A stretch of DNA of 64,000 nt, from contig JAQFWX010000045.1 of assembly GCA_027605045.1 (NCBI GenBank), positions 186,001 through 250,000 of the forward strand. The letters are read 5' to 3'. Shown one piece after another: positions 47,264 to 58,258 of this stretch (position 1 is the stretch's first letter; each line of letters opens with the position of its first letter). The stretch is from Phallus indusiatus (lineage: Eukaryota; Basidiomycota; Agaricomycetes; Phallales; Phallaceae). The notes under the pieces are model-generated. The model was not told the DNA's origin. It ran no database searches and saw nothing but the letters and a program-made list of their open reading frames with translations. The translations under genes and the position numbers were made by a program.

Positions 47264-48618
47264 ATGTCCCTTATCAAAAGAACACAACCTCCTGTTGGTC
47301 ATGTACACTTAGTGTTATATCCTTGTCAACCTCAGCAACCGAATTCTCACCCAGAGCATGAATTTTATCTTGAGATTCCAATTTCTTTTATCCAGAAACA
47401 CTTTCGATCGCACTTAAAATTCCTTTTGTACCTGGGCTGGTGCGTTCTGGGAATCTACGGCGATTTGTTAAACGATCGATATGAACAAGTGGACCAAGAC
47501 GGAGAATTACTAGAACGTGGGACCTATCACTATTATACAAAAGAGACAGGTATGTTATTCTCATGGTCTGTGACGTTTTTAATAAGATCTGATACTGAGT
47601 ATCACAAATAGTAGACATCTTCAAACACGCCGTGGACGTCGAAACCATAAAAACCCTGAGCCAACACAACTCATCTGACGCCAGTACGAGAGATACTAGC
47701 TTTCGCAAGGAACTTCTTCGACGTGATGCGGTTTGTGTATTCACTGGCGCCAATGACCTCGTCAACGGAATGCATATAATTCCATGCCGGAAGGGAAACG
47801 AAGCACGTAGCAATTTCTCCTTGCGTGTTTACAATTCTCACTATCTCCTAGTGGATCCAGTACATAGTGTCCAATCGACCCAACGATGAGCCGACGCCCA
47901 GTATGAATATTGATAGTATTCAAAATGGGCTGATATGTATCCCACAAATCCGCACTCGTTTTGACAGCAGACTTGCGTTGATATTAAAGGTACCTTGACT
48001 ATTACTACTCTTAACTGACTTCTTAAGCTTATCCCATAGACTCCCAATGCAATCCTGAATGAAAACGATGTAGAACACTGTCAGCGCCCGTTCTCAATTC
48101 CAGATGGCCATAGCTATCCATCCGACTCCCGTTACACCTTTCAACATATTGACATGCCGAGTGCGGAGGTCTGTCAATATCTTATGACTGATAACGGCGA
48201 TGCGACTTTTTTGACATCATCTGGGCTGCCCAAACCATCGAGCCTATTGCTCAACTACAATTACGGAGCTACTGCAGTGAAGCGATGGGGTCGAAACGTT
48301 TCGATATTGTCTGGACGACCAGGTGTGTTTCGCCCAAAGGTGCCAGCTCCTGCCAAAACTTCAGGCCAGGTTGATTGCGGGAAGTCCGCTAAAAAGCGTA
48401 GGAGATTTGGAACAGGCGAAAAAGTTGAAGGCGAAATAGGTGAAGGTGAAGTCGAAGGTGCTTCGGGAGATGAAGAGGCTACTCAAGAATGGGACGAGGA
48501 CGATGTGATGCTTTTTCTCTGGGGAAACTCCAAAGCTGCAAGAAAGAGGCGTGAAGCTGAGCAGCAAGACCGCAACATGAATATTGAAAATTGGAGATCG
48601 TCTGCCGCGGTCGACTAG
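47264..48618 (+). CDS. HNH_2-type nuclease domain protein, copy 1
   Basis: Four exons (47264-47549, 47612-47802, 47852-47989, 48040-48618) join in frame to 397 aa. An N-terminal region typical of mushroom HNH proteins (HVHLVLYP, FLLYLGWCVLG) leads to the nuclease motif RRDAVCVFTGANDLVNGMHI followed by IPCRKGNE; the His in MHIIP is the expected HNH metal/catalytic position. Then WIQYIV, NGLICIPQIRTRFD, and LLNYNYGATAVKRWG. The tail is acidic and ends with a WDEDDVMLFLW motif. Intron 2 uses a GC donor (GAA|gcacgt). Stand-alone HNH_2 genes form large families in Agaricomycetes; function unknown, possibly mobile or selfish. Closest relative is copy 2 at 50018. Confidence 0.8.
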
Positions 48619-48700
48619 ACTCTGAATCGCAATAAATTGGCATAGTGTATTATCCTTTCCGACTCAGGAGGAATACCGAATTCACCCTGTATGACGACGG

Positions 48701-48910
48701 CTGAGTATCAGAAATTTATGACGACCATGTGTCGTTATTCTTCCTCTTCTTTTTTTAGGTCCGTGGCAACTGTGTCCGAGCGTGGATTTGGTATCGGCTG
48801 GAAGCCCCACGCCGCTTCTATTGAAGAAACTCTTGAAGGGGACGTGCGCTGACAGGGGGGCATGAAGGAATAGTGGGCAGCTGAAACACAGGAGTAAAAG
48901 TTTGTATTAC
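48701..48910 (+). pseudogene. Duplicated 3' fragment of the NmrA-like oxidoreductase
   Basis: This copies about 46561-46800: the last intron, the last exon (RGFGIGW, HAASIEETLE) and the 3' flank. An internal loss shortens SNNSRSVSER-type sequence and another removes the codons before the stop. It lies beyond HNH gene 1, so the HNH gene is bracketed by direct copies of the same sequence. It cannot encode a protein alone. Confidence 0.85.
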
Positions 48911-49211
48911 ATAAATATACAATATCAGCGAATGTAGTGACCTTTGGATAACGAAAACATGGACGAAAACATATATTGAAACCACAGTTTCTGTTTCTAA
49001 AACTACAGTGATATAATTCACTGCTGCCAGTTTGAGTTAAAGTTGCGAATGTGATGGCCTTTCGTTCTTACTTCGTTCGACAAGCGACTAGTCTAAGGCC
49101 AGTTTTAAACTGCCGTCACTACAAAGCTCTGGTAGCGTAGTTGCTATCACCCTGGGTATCTTCTTCTGAGACACGATCCCTCCCTTCGCTCCTTTTCATC
49201 CAAGTGTCTTC

Positions 49212-49585
49212 TTATTCTTGATCTCGCTCGGTATCTTTGTCTCCCAGGTCCAACGCCTGAAGATTGTAGGCCACATTTTTGCGATACCGGACAGCTAAGT
49301 CGGCTGTCTGGTTTATGTCTTGGTTTGCAATGACTACTTGCTGAGAAAAGATATCAGACTTGTGGGTTGAACTGGAAGCCGAAAGCAAGGGGCCTGTGAT
49401 ATGAATTTTTCGACGTACAGTGACACATTTGTTAAGTTCAGAGATGAGCTCATTGCACTTTTCCTGTATATCAAATGTATTGTAATCATTGCGGCACGAA
49501 AAAGAAATCAAAGATGCAAGCATACCACGTTTTTTATTATCCTTTCGAGTAAGATGACGTGTTTTTCAACATGTGGATTCTCCAT
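49212..49585 (-). CDS. Small uncharacterised helical protein, about 103 aa
   Basis: Two exons (49526-49585, 49212-49462) join in frame through a gt-ag intron. Start MENPHVEKHVILLERII; second exon EKCNELISELNKCVTVRRK, then VVIANQDINQTADLAVRYRK and VAYNLQALDLGD. Predicted mostly helical with short coiled coils. I do not recognise the family; the first helix recalls the bundle proteins elsewhere in the window, but too little matches to claim kinship. The next TATA-like box lies almost at the ATG, so the start is uncertain. Confidence 0.5.
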
Positions 49586-50017
49586 TTATATAATTTTTTA
49601 GGCTCAATGAAAGGAATGACACAGACGACGAAGATAAGAACGCTATGGTCGCGTTGCGCGTGAGTCACAGCGTGACGCGTGACTAGGCAAATGAGTGAAC
49701 GCTTGAGACACGATCATCGTTGTCTCAGTACAGGATGTCAGGTCCTCCACTCGTGCGCTGTTAAAAGAATGTTTAGGGCCGAAAGAGGATACAAATAAAC
49801 TATTATTTTGCTGAGCTCAAAAAACCTTCTTTGAAAGAAGAAAATAACTCGGCCAAAACTCAACGGCGACAGTTGTGTAATTATGATTAGTAAGCTTTAA
49901 CCCCTAACGCCGTCTGTGATTGTTGTCCGATGTGTCTGTGCTGTATTTGCGCTCTGTCTGCACCAAATAGCGCTATATTTCCTCTAATTCTACCTAATAC
50001 ATCCTATATTTTCACAA
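49586..50017. other. Divergent promoter region
   Basis: Upstream DNA shared by the small minus-strand gene and HNH copy 2. No coding signal seen. Confidence 0.4.
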
Positions 50018-52020
50018 ATGGCTGTGGTCGGGAGATCACAGCCTCCCATTGGCTATGTCCATTTAGTTTTGTATCCTCAGCAGCCAAACGCTAACCCGGG
50101 GAGTGAATTTTACCTGGAGATACCAGTTTCTTTTATCGAGGGGCATTTCCGGTCACACCTCAAATTCCTCTCATATTTGGGCTGGTGTATCCTGGGAATT
50201 CATGGTAATTTACTAGACAACCAGCGTCAGCAGGTTAGCTGTGATGGCCAGTTGCAAGACCGAGGAACATATTATTACAGCGTGAAAGAGACAGGCATGT
50301 TATTTTGCTCACCGTATACTGTTCTAATAACTGAAGTTGAATACTTGAAATAGACGATCTATTTAAGTACGCCGTAGATGTCGAGGCGGTAAAAGTCAGA
50401 AGTGAATACAAATCATCTGACAGTAGCCAGAGAGACCCCGACTTTCGAAAACTCCTTTTTCTGCGGGACGGGGGCTGCGTATTCACATGCTCTATTGACA
50501 TATCCGTTGTTGGAATGCATATCATCCCTCACAACAAAGGAGATGAAGTATGTCACCTCCCGAGGATCAATAGTTTCATTGGCTGACTTCTTTTTCTCAG
50601 TGGATCAAACACATCGTCGCAAATCGGCCTTCTGATGAGCCCGTTCATGATATCAGAATCGACGACATTCAGAATGGTTTGTTGTGTATCCCACAAATAC
50701 ACGCGCATTTTGACAGTCAAAATGCCATGATACTCAAGGTATCTTGTTTCTTCTCAAGTGTTATATTATCTCATGTGCCTATGTGTCATGTATCTAGGGC
50801 ACTTTTACCCAGCTCAGCAAAAACAAGTCAAAAGGCACAGCCACTAAATCCAAAAACAGCATATAAACAACAAAAGCCCACATTATGTCAGTTTTTTACT
50901 ATTCTTTTTTGAGCTCTTGCTTGTATTTGTGTATCTCTATTTGTTTATTTTCTAGGAACAGTCATATGACTCAGTTCCAGGTACTTTTATTTTTCTGTCT
51001 CACTATAATGTTTCACTATAATTTTTTACTACTCCACCTTTACTAATTAATTTCCTTTCTAAGTAATTCCTTATCTTTTAATTACTAATATTTTGCTTTA
51101 TTTGTAGCAGCCCCAAAGTGTATAAATAGGGGCTGATTTCTCTTGTAAATAGGAATCTGCCTTATCATCTATACTAGTGCACCATAGTGCTTACCAATTA
51201 AATTGGTCTTTCTCTTTTCTTTTTCTTTCTCTTTTCTATCTCTACCTCAAGACTATCAGTAGCAGCCAGCTCAAGTCTTCAACAGCAGCAGCAAGCTCTG
51301 TCTCACCCTCAATAACAAGACCTTTGTTGCCAGACTAGGTTCCCTCTAAACAGCTCTTTTATTTGCAACAGTACAAGGTGCCTATACCTTGAACCAGAGC
51401 AAATACATTACACTATGACACAGACTCCGAATGCGATTCTTGGTACAGATGATGTCTTGCCGAGTAAACAACGACCATTTCCCTTACATGAAGGCTGTAG
51501 TCATCCTTTAAACTGTCGTTATACGTATCAGCAAATCGATCAGCCAACCGGGCATTTCGATAACTTTGATAACCTTGTTCTTTTGGACAACAATGATGCT
51601 ACCTTCTTGGAGCCGTCCGTACTCCCAAAACCTTCAGCTTTATTATTAAATTATAATTACGGTGCCACAGCAGTGAGGCGCTGGGGGCAGAACACTGCAA
51701 TAATATCCGAACGTGCAGCCGCTTTCCGACCCAAGGCACCTACTCCCGCTATGGGTCCTGCCAAAACTTCTAGGGAGGAAAACAGGAAAAACTTCGCCAA
51801 AAAACGTAAGAGATTGGAGACAGGTTGCTTGAGTGAGAATGAAGGTGAAGAAAAGGGTACCAAAGTCAGCGACTCTAGAGATGAGGCGCAGGAGTGGGAT
51901 GAGCATGATATCATGCTTTTCTTTTGGAGGAACACAAAAATTGTAAGAGAGAGGCTCAGAGATGAGGCTCACAATCTCAGTACACGAATCGAGGATTGGA
52001 GAAGATCTGTTGCCGATTAA
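50018..52020 (+). CDS. HNH_2-type nuclease domain protein, copy 2 (intron holds solo LTR)
   Basis: Four exons (50018-50294, 50354-50547, 50601-50738, 51424-52020) join in frame to 401 aa, collinear with copy 1. The motif region reads LRDGGCVFTCSIDISVVGMH then IIPHNKGDE; the conserved His is present. C-terminal hallmarks LLNYNYGATAVRRWG and EWDEHDIMLFFWR are kept. Intron 1 has a GC donor (gcatgt) where copy 1 has GT; the second intron shows the reverse. Intron 3 is 685 nt instead of about 50 because a solo LTR sits in it. The ATG at 51415, inside the LTR target duplication, is in frame with exon 4, so an LTR-started transcript could give a C-terminal fragment. Confidence 0.8.
50784..51412 (+). 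mobile_element. Solo LTR (629 bp) in HNH gene intron
   Basis: Begins TGTCATGTAT and ends ATACATTACA, so its termini are near-perfect inverted repeats with TG...CA ends. It is flanked by the 5-bp direct repeat CTATG at 50779-50783 and 51413-51417. Inside are a TATA-like TGTATAAATAGG at about 51118 and pyrimidine-rich runs, as in retrotransposon LTR promoters. No internal gag-pol is present, so it is a solo LTR left by recombination. The allied intron of copy 1 lacks it, dating insertion after that duplication. TATA orientation is the same as the gene. Confidence 0.88.
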
Positions 52021-53143
52021 CGTGCAATGAGCACAGTGCCGCTCGACATCAGCGTCCAGCTGACCAGGTGAGTGCCGTCGCTATGTCCCGCTGTGTCGTT
52101 CCCTCCTGACGACCACCACAGCAAGACGCCGTGTGTCTCCTGCCTTCCTTTGGTTTCTCACTATTTTTTTCTGTCCCAACTGCTTCACGCAACTCCTGTG
52201 TTCGTACCTGGCAATTTTGTTCGATCGTTTCGTCGCCATATCAAGACTACGCGTTCCTCTGACAGCTTGACTTCCGTAAAATTGGACCGTTTAAAGTTAT
52301 GGAATTCTGCATCTCGTCTCACCCTAATTCTATGTCGCGTCTTCACCCTGTTGTCAATGTCTACCACGGCTCCGTCGATGACTTTGTTAGGTGAACGGGT
52401 AAAATTACACTACGCCCAACATTTTCTTATTATTTCTTTTCACGTTTGCTTTATTTTCTTTTTCGTTATTATTATTTTATCAACGCAGAATTAGTTCAAG
52501 TCCTTATGGGCATTTGTGGTCTTCCTGTAGAATAGATTTCACCGGAGTAACTGTAATTAAGTAGCATCATTGTTAATATAGTACTTACTCGAAACTTTAT
52601 ATTTTTATCTCTCTCTTAATAATTAGAAACTATAATAGTATAGAAGCCTCAGAATGTACTTGTATCTTCATGTATACATCTTTTCTTGTTCATTTACAAG
52701 TTCCTTCTTCCCACCGCCCTAGTAGTAGCCAGTCGTAAATTTTTTTTCTTTGTCTTCTTTCTTTCCTTCTCGATTCCCATTTATTTCAGTCCATGTCAGT
52801 ATTCATTGAACTTCATACAGCAGGTAGCACAATTTGAGTAGAGGTTTCTTTCTGAGTTTTCGTGGGCAGATAGGAGGGATGCGTTCAGTCGCGGAGAGGA
52901 GAGCCCTCCCCCAATGTCCTGCGCAGCGACCAAGCTGCTGAAGAGGCTGGATAGCTTAACTTCTATTATATTTCAGAAATTTCAATTTGTGCATAGCTGA
53001 TATGTTAATGGACTACGGTAAAGCTCATGTCGAAAAATTCCTGTGAGAGATTATCGTTAAAAAGACAGCTTAAAGGATGGACAAAAATTGAAACACATAC
53101 CAAGTCAGATACCTAATTCCTGTCGTACCACGAACGTAAATTT
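52021..53143. other. Intergenic, no gene seen
   Basis: AT-rich DNA between the converging HNH copy 2 and the minus-strand orphan. A plus-strand open frame at 52072-52494 has no domain. Confidence 0.45.
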
Positions 53144-54213
53144 TTAATCATCCGTAGAAGATCTTTTCCGCTTCGTCCTCAACTCCTGGTAACGAATAGT
53201 ACACACAATACGTCATTGAGCATATAGATTATTTAGTCAAAGGAATTTTGCAGGTACTTACAAACGCAAAACCGTCATCCAAAATCGTAACGCTACGATA
53301 AGACGGCACAAGCTTCATTTTGAAGTTGCGAGTTTTGACCAGTAGGAACACTACATCCAGCTCGACTAATATACCCGAACGAATGCGCACAGGCGAAGAT
53401 CGGTCAACAGAGGTTACTATCACATTACTTGAAAACGAAGTAAAAAAAAAGGAATTCAATTCAGGACTGAGATCACTCACTCGTCTAAATATTCACCCTG
53501 TTTCTGTTGCATCAGGTACTGCACCAGATTGTCCTCCGAAAAATAAAAATACGAGGAATGCTTAATCTTTTCAGATAAAAGGCCTCTGGGATCCATTTCG
53601 GGAGGCAAATCTACAGCGGAGTCTACAGACTGGCCACTCCTGAGAGTAAAGTAGCGAGTCTTAAAAGTAATGGCGGGTAGGGTCCCAACAGAACTTTCGT
53701 CCATAGGCTGAACGTAACCCTGGCTGAATGAACATTGAAAATACTGGTTGAACGCCTCGACCGCCTCGACAGCACAGTAAAACTCAGACGATTCGTGCCC
53801 TGTTAAAGTAATGTGCTGAAAATCTAAACCAGGATTGATATGATCCCTTTGAATAGTTAGAATAAAGAATAATAATGCAGAACGTCGCACACACCTAGGC
53901 GTGATTCCGCACGGTAGAGAGTAATCTGCGACGAAACCTTGAACTTTGAAATGCGCTTCCTCGGAATTGTCTTTCCAACGGAGACGAAAGTTTCCAAGCG
54001 CATCCTCGTACTGCTCCACAGCGGAGTGAATGATATGAACATCTGTATAATTGGCAAGCTGAGAATTACGTTCTCCTCCGCTCGCCACAACATTGTAAAT
54101 TTTGTCCAACAACTGACCTGGAACAGTGACCGTCCATTTGTAAGTTCGCGAGAATTGGACATGTACTCACAATTTTTGTCAGTAGATACCTGGGTAGACA
54201 GCTCGGCAGACAT
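53144..54213 (-). CDS. Agaricomycete orphan-family protein
   Basis: Start ATG at 54213 (MSAELSTQVSTDKN); five exons. Second exon LLDKIYNVVASGGER with YTDVHIIHSAVEQYEDAL; third HINPGLDFQHITLTGHESSE and MDPRGLL...EDNLVQYLMQQ; fourth VRIRSGILVELDVVFLLVK and FKMKLVPSYRSVTILDD; last a short basic tail KRKRSST. The DPRGxL / EDNxVQY / GxxVEA-V-F / GGKFKM-like chain is one I know from many hypothetical mushroom proteins, without known function. Not a recognised enzyme. The basic C-terminus could be a nuclear signal. Confidence 0.65.
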
Positions 54214-54565
54214 GAGAACGATGTAATCGTGAAAAATAGAGGTGGAAATACGATACCAAGACACATACCAGTTTATATTTAAGTCTTTTTTTGGATAACG
54301 TCACAGTCGGGTGTAGATAGTCAGCATCTCAAGTTCGGACACGATAGCCAGTGAGACCCTACGTCACGAGTTCGAGCCAAGCATGCGATCGGAAGGACGA
54401 TAAATTGCAGGTTTCACCAAAAATGTGGCGACATCCGCTCCGTCAGGCAGAGAAGGATGTACTACAAGACACGGCCAGTAAAACACTTCCTCTCGTCGAC
54501 TCGACTCGACTGATCTCGGATGGATGGGGAAACAGATTCATTCAGAGTCAGCTAATGTAAAATAC
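54214..54565. other. Intergenic, no gene seen
   Basis: Carries a weak TATA-like AATATAAAC on the minus strand at about 54272 for the orphan gene. No other feature. Confidence 0.4.
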
Positions 54566-55440
54566 ATTAAGCTGAGTCCACATGTGATTCAACAACGAAC
54601 AGACCAACCAGTCTCGCAATTTTAATAAGCTCCTTTTGCTCCTCGGAGACGGTTCTCATTGTCTTGCAACTGTAAAATGACTCCAGAACAGATGCCGGAG
54701 CTCCTGCTGCGTGGTGTGGTAGGTCCAGCTCTCCTTCATACTCCGAATACCAAGCATAGTCTCGGGGCACCCGAGTGATACACTGAAAGGACCCATAGTA
54801 GTAATATTCCAGTCACAGACGCTTGCGAGACGGCCTGTCTCCGCGTTCACATGGATATTATTCTCCGGGAGGTCAGCGTGGTTGGGAACTAGCCGCCAAT
54901 TAGCCCCGGGGCTTCGAGATGAGCGTCGGGGAAGAGCGTTCTGGTATTAGCTCTTCCTAAAGTGCCTTGAGGTCCGACAAGTACTCGTCATACAGCATGG
55001 TGCGGTCTTTCATCAAACTCGGCATATTGTGCCATGCTGAGGCGAAAAACCTTGTGTGTGAGTAAAGTCAGTTGCACGGATTCCTTCATTAAGGTGGGCG
55101 GAGAACGCGCCTGGCAAAGTCCGGAAGCGTTTACTGAAGAAGGCGAAAGTTGTCCCTGTACAGTTTGCCACGGGCAAGGTACATTGAAATCCCACCCACA
55201 TTGCCCATCGTGTAGATGTGAAATGTTGGCGACAAACTCGTGATGTGGCATAAAGCCTTTGTAACATCGCTCGAGAAAGACGTATCTAGGGCAAAGCGAC
55301 AGGGACAGAACTGGACGACGCGAGTGCCGTCGTCGGACACCACGGTGTAACTAGACCCGCCTTGTGCGAGTGCTGGGTGGACAGGCATGTGCACAAGTCG
55401 TCCAGTCTTTTGGTCGCAGAGTGACCACACTTGATTAGCT
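54566..55440 (-). pseudogene. APH-family phosphotransferase, decayed
   Basis: Recognisable pieces in order: VVQFCPCRFALDTSF (N-lobe), GNVGGISMYLARGK, RFFASAWHNMPSL, YDEYLSDLKAL, then the catalytic-loop equivalent LVPNHADLPENNIHV and the metal-binding VCDWN. That is the APH/choline-kinase-like fold (PF01636) seen in many mushroom genes. The pieces lie in different frames with stop codons between them (several in 54880-55140), and no introns explain this. Probably a pseudogene; upstream exons were not found. Because the window shows indel errors elsewhere, part of the damage could be artefact, but in-frame stops remain. Confidence 0.65.
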
Positions 55441-56289
55441 GGTTACGATACGATTACAGGGATAGTTAATGAATTTCAATGAATAACTATGGCCATGTTA
55501 TTCGACGCCTTCGCGCACAGAACATCGATGCGAATTTTCCAAGTATACAATACCCTATGTTTTCAAGATTATTGTCAAGGAGACCAAAGCTCTAAAATTC
55601 GTTTCTGGTCAAGGATTTAACTACTGAAGTTAACAAGGATAACGGTTTTTTTTTGACAAGAGACATGGTCGATTGATCGCGAACAGCGTCTCAAGGTCCA
55701 AATATTAAGGAACTGGGACATCCTTTAACCAGAAAAAAAAACGAGTGGGAATTTTACCGCTGATTGAATTGGCCAAGACGAGTCAAGACGAGCTTTAACT
55801 AACCGACACCACGAAACATCTTCATAGTAAATATTGAATTCATAAAGATATACGCCACAGATTCCAGCAAATTCCCCGTCTCTGGGCCGTAACGGCGCCA
55901 CGTACACGTACGCAATGATCAAAATAACCAGGGTATCATCTTTAACTTTTAGGGATGAGTGACCCTGTACCCAATTCCAATTTTGCAACGTCGAGACTCC
56001 ACGTCACAATTGCTGCGTGTTGGGTTGAATACTCTGAGTACTCTCGCGAATAAAATACTTTTTCGTGCCGCAACGTCCCTTTTTGTCTTTTGAGTGAATT
56101 CAGGGAAATGAAGCAAATCAGAAAGAATTCAATTGGAGCTTTTGCCGCCTGCCAAGGAAATTCAAAGTTGAATGTGATTTCGAGTTCGCCAAGACGAACG
56201 TGTGTTATCAATATCTTTGGATGAGCGCCTTTTGTAATCATCACACCTTCCCGCTCCTATATATAACACCGGTCGCAACGACCTTTGGA
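55441..56289. other. Intergenic, no gene seen
   Basis: Two minus-strand open frames (55725-55988, 55942-56244) show no domain. Contains the promoter of the kinase gene. Confidence 0.4.
56258..56266 (+). promoter_or_regulatory. TATA box of protein kinase-like gene
   Basis: TATATATAA lies 32 bases before the ATG at 56290. Confidence 0.5.
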
Positions 56290-57817
56290 ATGTCTCCCCC
56301 ATCTATTGCAATGGGTACGTCTCTGCTGCACTCTCATTCAACACAGCCTTCAACTACAAAACGCAAGTCAAACTCAGCTCCCAGCAATGTTAGTAATAAA
56401 AAACCCGTGAACAAAGGAAATCAGCGTATAACGCTTACGAGCAAGCATAATTGGTGGCGTACGTGCATGTTTTCCCCAAACTACATTTTATTTCTCCTTG
56501 TTCATCACTAAAAATTAACACAGTAATTGACGTTGAAGAGGAGGACGATGACGACGACGAGTCTTTGCGGACTCCACAACCACCTCCATCCAAGCTATCC
56601 ATTGATTGTGATCGGCCACCAGTTGACGTATCACCACCTCTTTTCATCCACCTGTTCACCCTTCATCTATTTTTGTTCATCACCCTCCACCTTCACCTTC
56701 CCCATTCCTCCAGCACTCTCAGCCCTCATTCCCGTTCCCAGCTCCTCAAAATCCGACAGCCCGATTACTTCCTTTTGCATCTGGATCCACATCCGAAATT
56801 TTCAAATGTATTGTCAAAAAACCAGACATCGTTCAAATGGAAATTAACGGTGAAGTTCAAACCAATGCACCCGACGTTCTTGCACAGTTCCTTGCGGAAC
56901 TGCGTGTATACTCCGCTCTCAAAGGACAACACCGCAATTTCCCTGCCTATCTCGGCTCCCTTGAAGGCGTTGGAATGGTACTTGAATGTATAGAAGGCAC
57001 AAGTCTACATCGTGTTCTCCTTGACGGACCGCTGGATCGGTTCACAAAAATAAACATGCATGATCAACTGTTGGACGGATTGACATACCTTCATTCATTC
57101 GGTCTTTCTCATGGCGATCTCTCCCTTCTCAATGTTCTGGTCACTCGCACAGGGACACTCAAAATACTTGATTTTGGACGCAGCACTAGTATTGAATCCA
57201 CGTTTATTCCATCTTCAGATCCACCTCCAGAGCCCGACTTGTCCATCTTTGGTATGATTTCTCCGTACGCTTCTTACAATCATACACATCCGTCTTCGGC
57301 TTACCACCATCACCAATACTACAATCACCATCGTCCATCTCTTCAGCCGCGCACGTCTACGAGTCAATCAATCGCCATTCCACCCGACAGTCATCATATA
57401 ACCTTACAGCTCGGAAGAGATAGACACTCGCCATATTCCGTTACATGTGCACAATCTCCCATTTCAATGTTGAACGGAACATCCTATGCAAGTAGCGGGA
57501 GCAGTACTTATTATCAGCCATTCGAGTCCACGAAAAAAGAGCAGATTCATCCGGGAACAAGACCCTTTTCCGCGCCGGAAATATTAATGTCTCAATGCAC
57601 CGACCCTTTACTGGCTGACGCATATTCCTTCGGTATGATTTTGTTATGTTTGGATTTGGGTGGGCTGGTGTCGTTCGAGGAGCGCAAGCAGATTGCATGG
57701 GAAAGTCCCCCTGGGCTCATCGACTGTTCGGTTTTTCGAGAACGTGTTCCTTGGTACGTTTGTGAAGTACACAAACGAAGACGGTTGACGAAAGACGATT
57801 TCATGGCCATTGACTGA
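56290..57817 (+). CDS. Divergent protein kinase
   Basis: Start MSPPSIAMGTSLL; one intron (56458-56521), then an acidic DVEEEDDDDDE stretch and a Pro/His-rich linker. The kinase domain follows: glycine-loop-like LPFASGSTSEIFKC, helix-C Glu in LAQFLAELRVYSAL, catalytic loop LSHGDLSLLNVLV (HGD in place of HRD, catalytic Asp and Asn kept), ILDFGRS at 57164-57184, activation-segment end RPFSAPEIL and a DAYSFGMILLCL helix. The β3 Lys is not clear. An insert of about 130 His/Ser/Tyr-rich residues separates DFG from APE. One base seems missing near 56640 in a C run. Likely a Ser/Thr kinase or pseudokinase of unknown role. Confidence 0.7.
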
Positions 57818-58258
57818 GGTTCTGGTTTTTTCCTTTTGTTTCATGCTTCTTTACACTTTTATGAAAGGCTTACGCGCAAGTTTTCTCTCCTATATCGTTA
57901 ACCATTGTCATTCAACATCATGTATCAATTTTTCTCTTCTTCATCACATTCAGCGTGGACTTGGGCATTTATGGCATACATTTCACCATTTCTGATTATA
58001 TCCACTTGCTCTTTTCTTTTCACTCGATATTTATCGTATTGTGTAGTTTAGGTTTGTGTTAAGTGAATTCCGTAGTTGATTCTCACCTCAAAATGCGGAT
58101 TACTGTATTTGGAGCGAGTCCTTGTAACCTCCAAGCAACGGTCAATAAATTAATCCACTCCGAAATCCGTCAGCAACTCCTGGTGACAGGATCTGAAGGT
58201 TGAAATAAATGCTACAAGAATATACATAAAGGGAATAATACATTCATATGTACAACAT
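57818..58258. other. Intergenic between convergent genes
   Basis: 3' flanks of the kinase and NKAP genes. No gene seen. Confidence 0.5.

Noticed and set aside
52072..52494. Plus-strand gene of 140 codons after HNH copy 2
   Set aside because: Low-complexity hydrophobic reading with no domain; not supported.
54300..54400. Possible tRNA on the plus strand (GAGTTCGAGCC)
   Set aside because: Partial B-box only, no cloverleaf.
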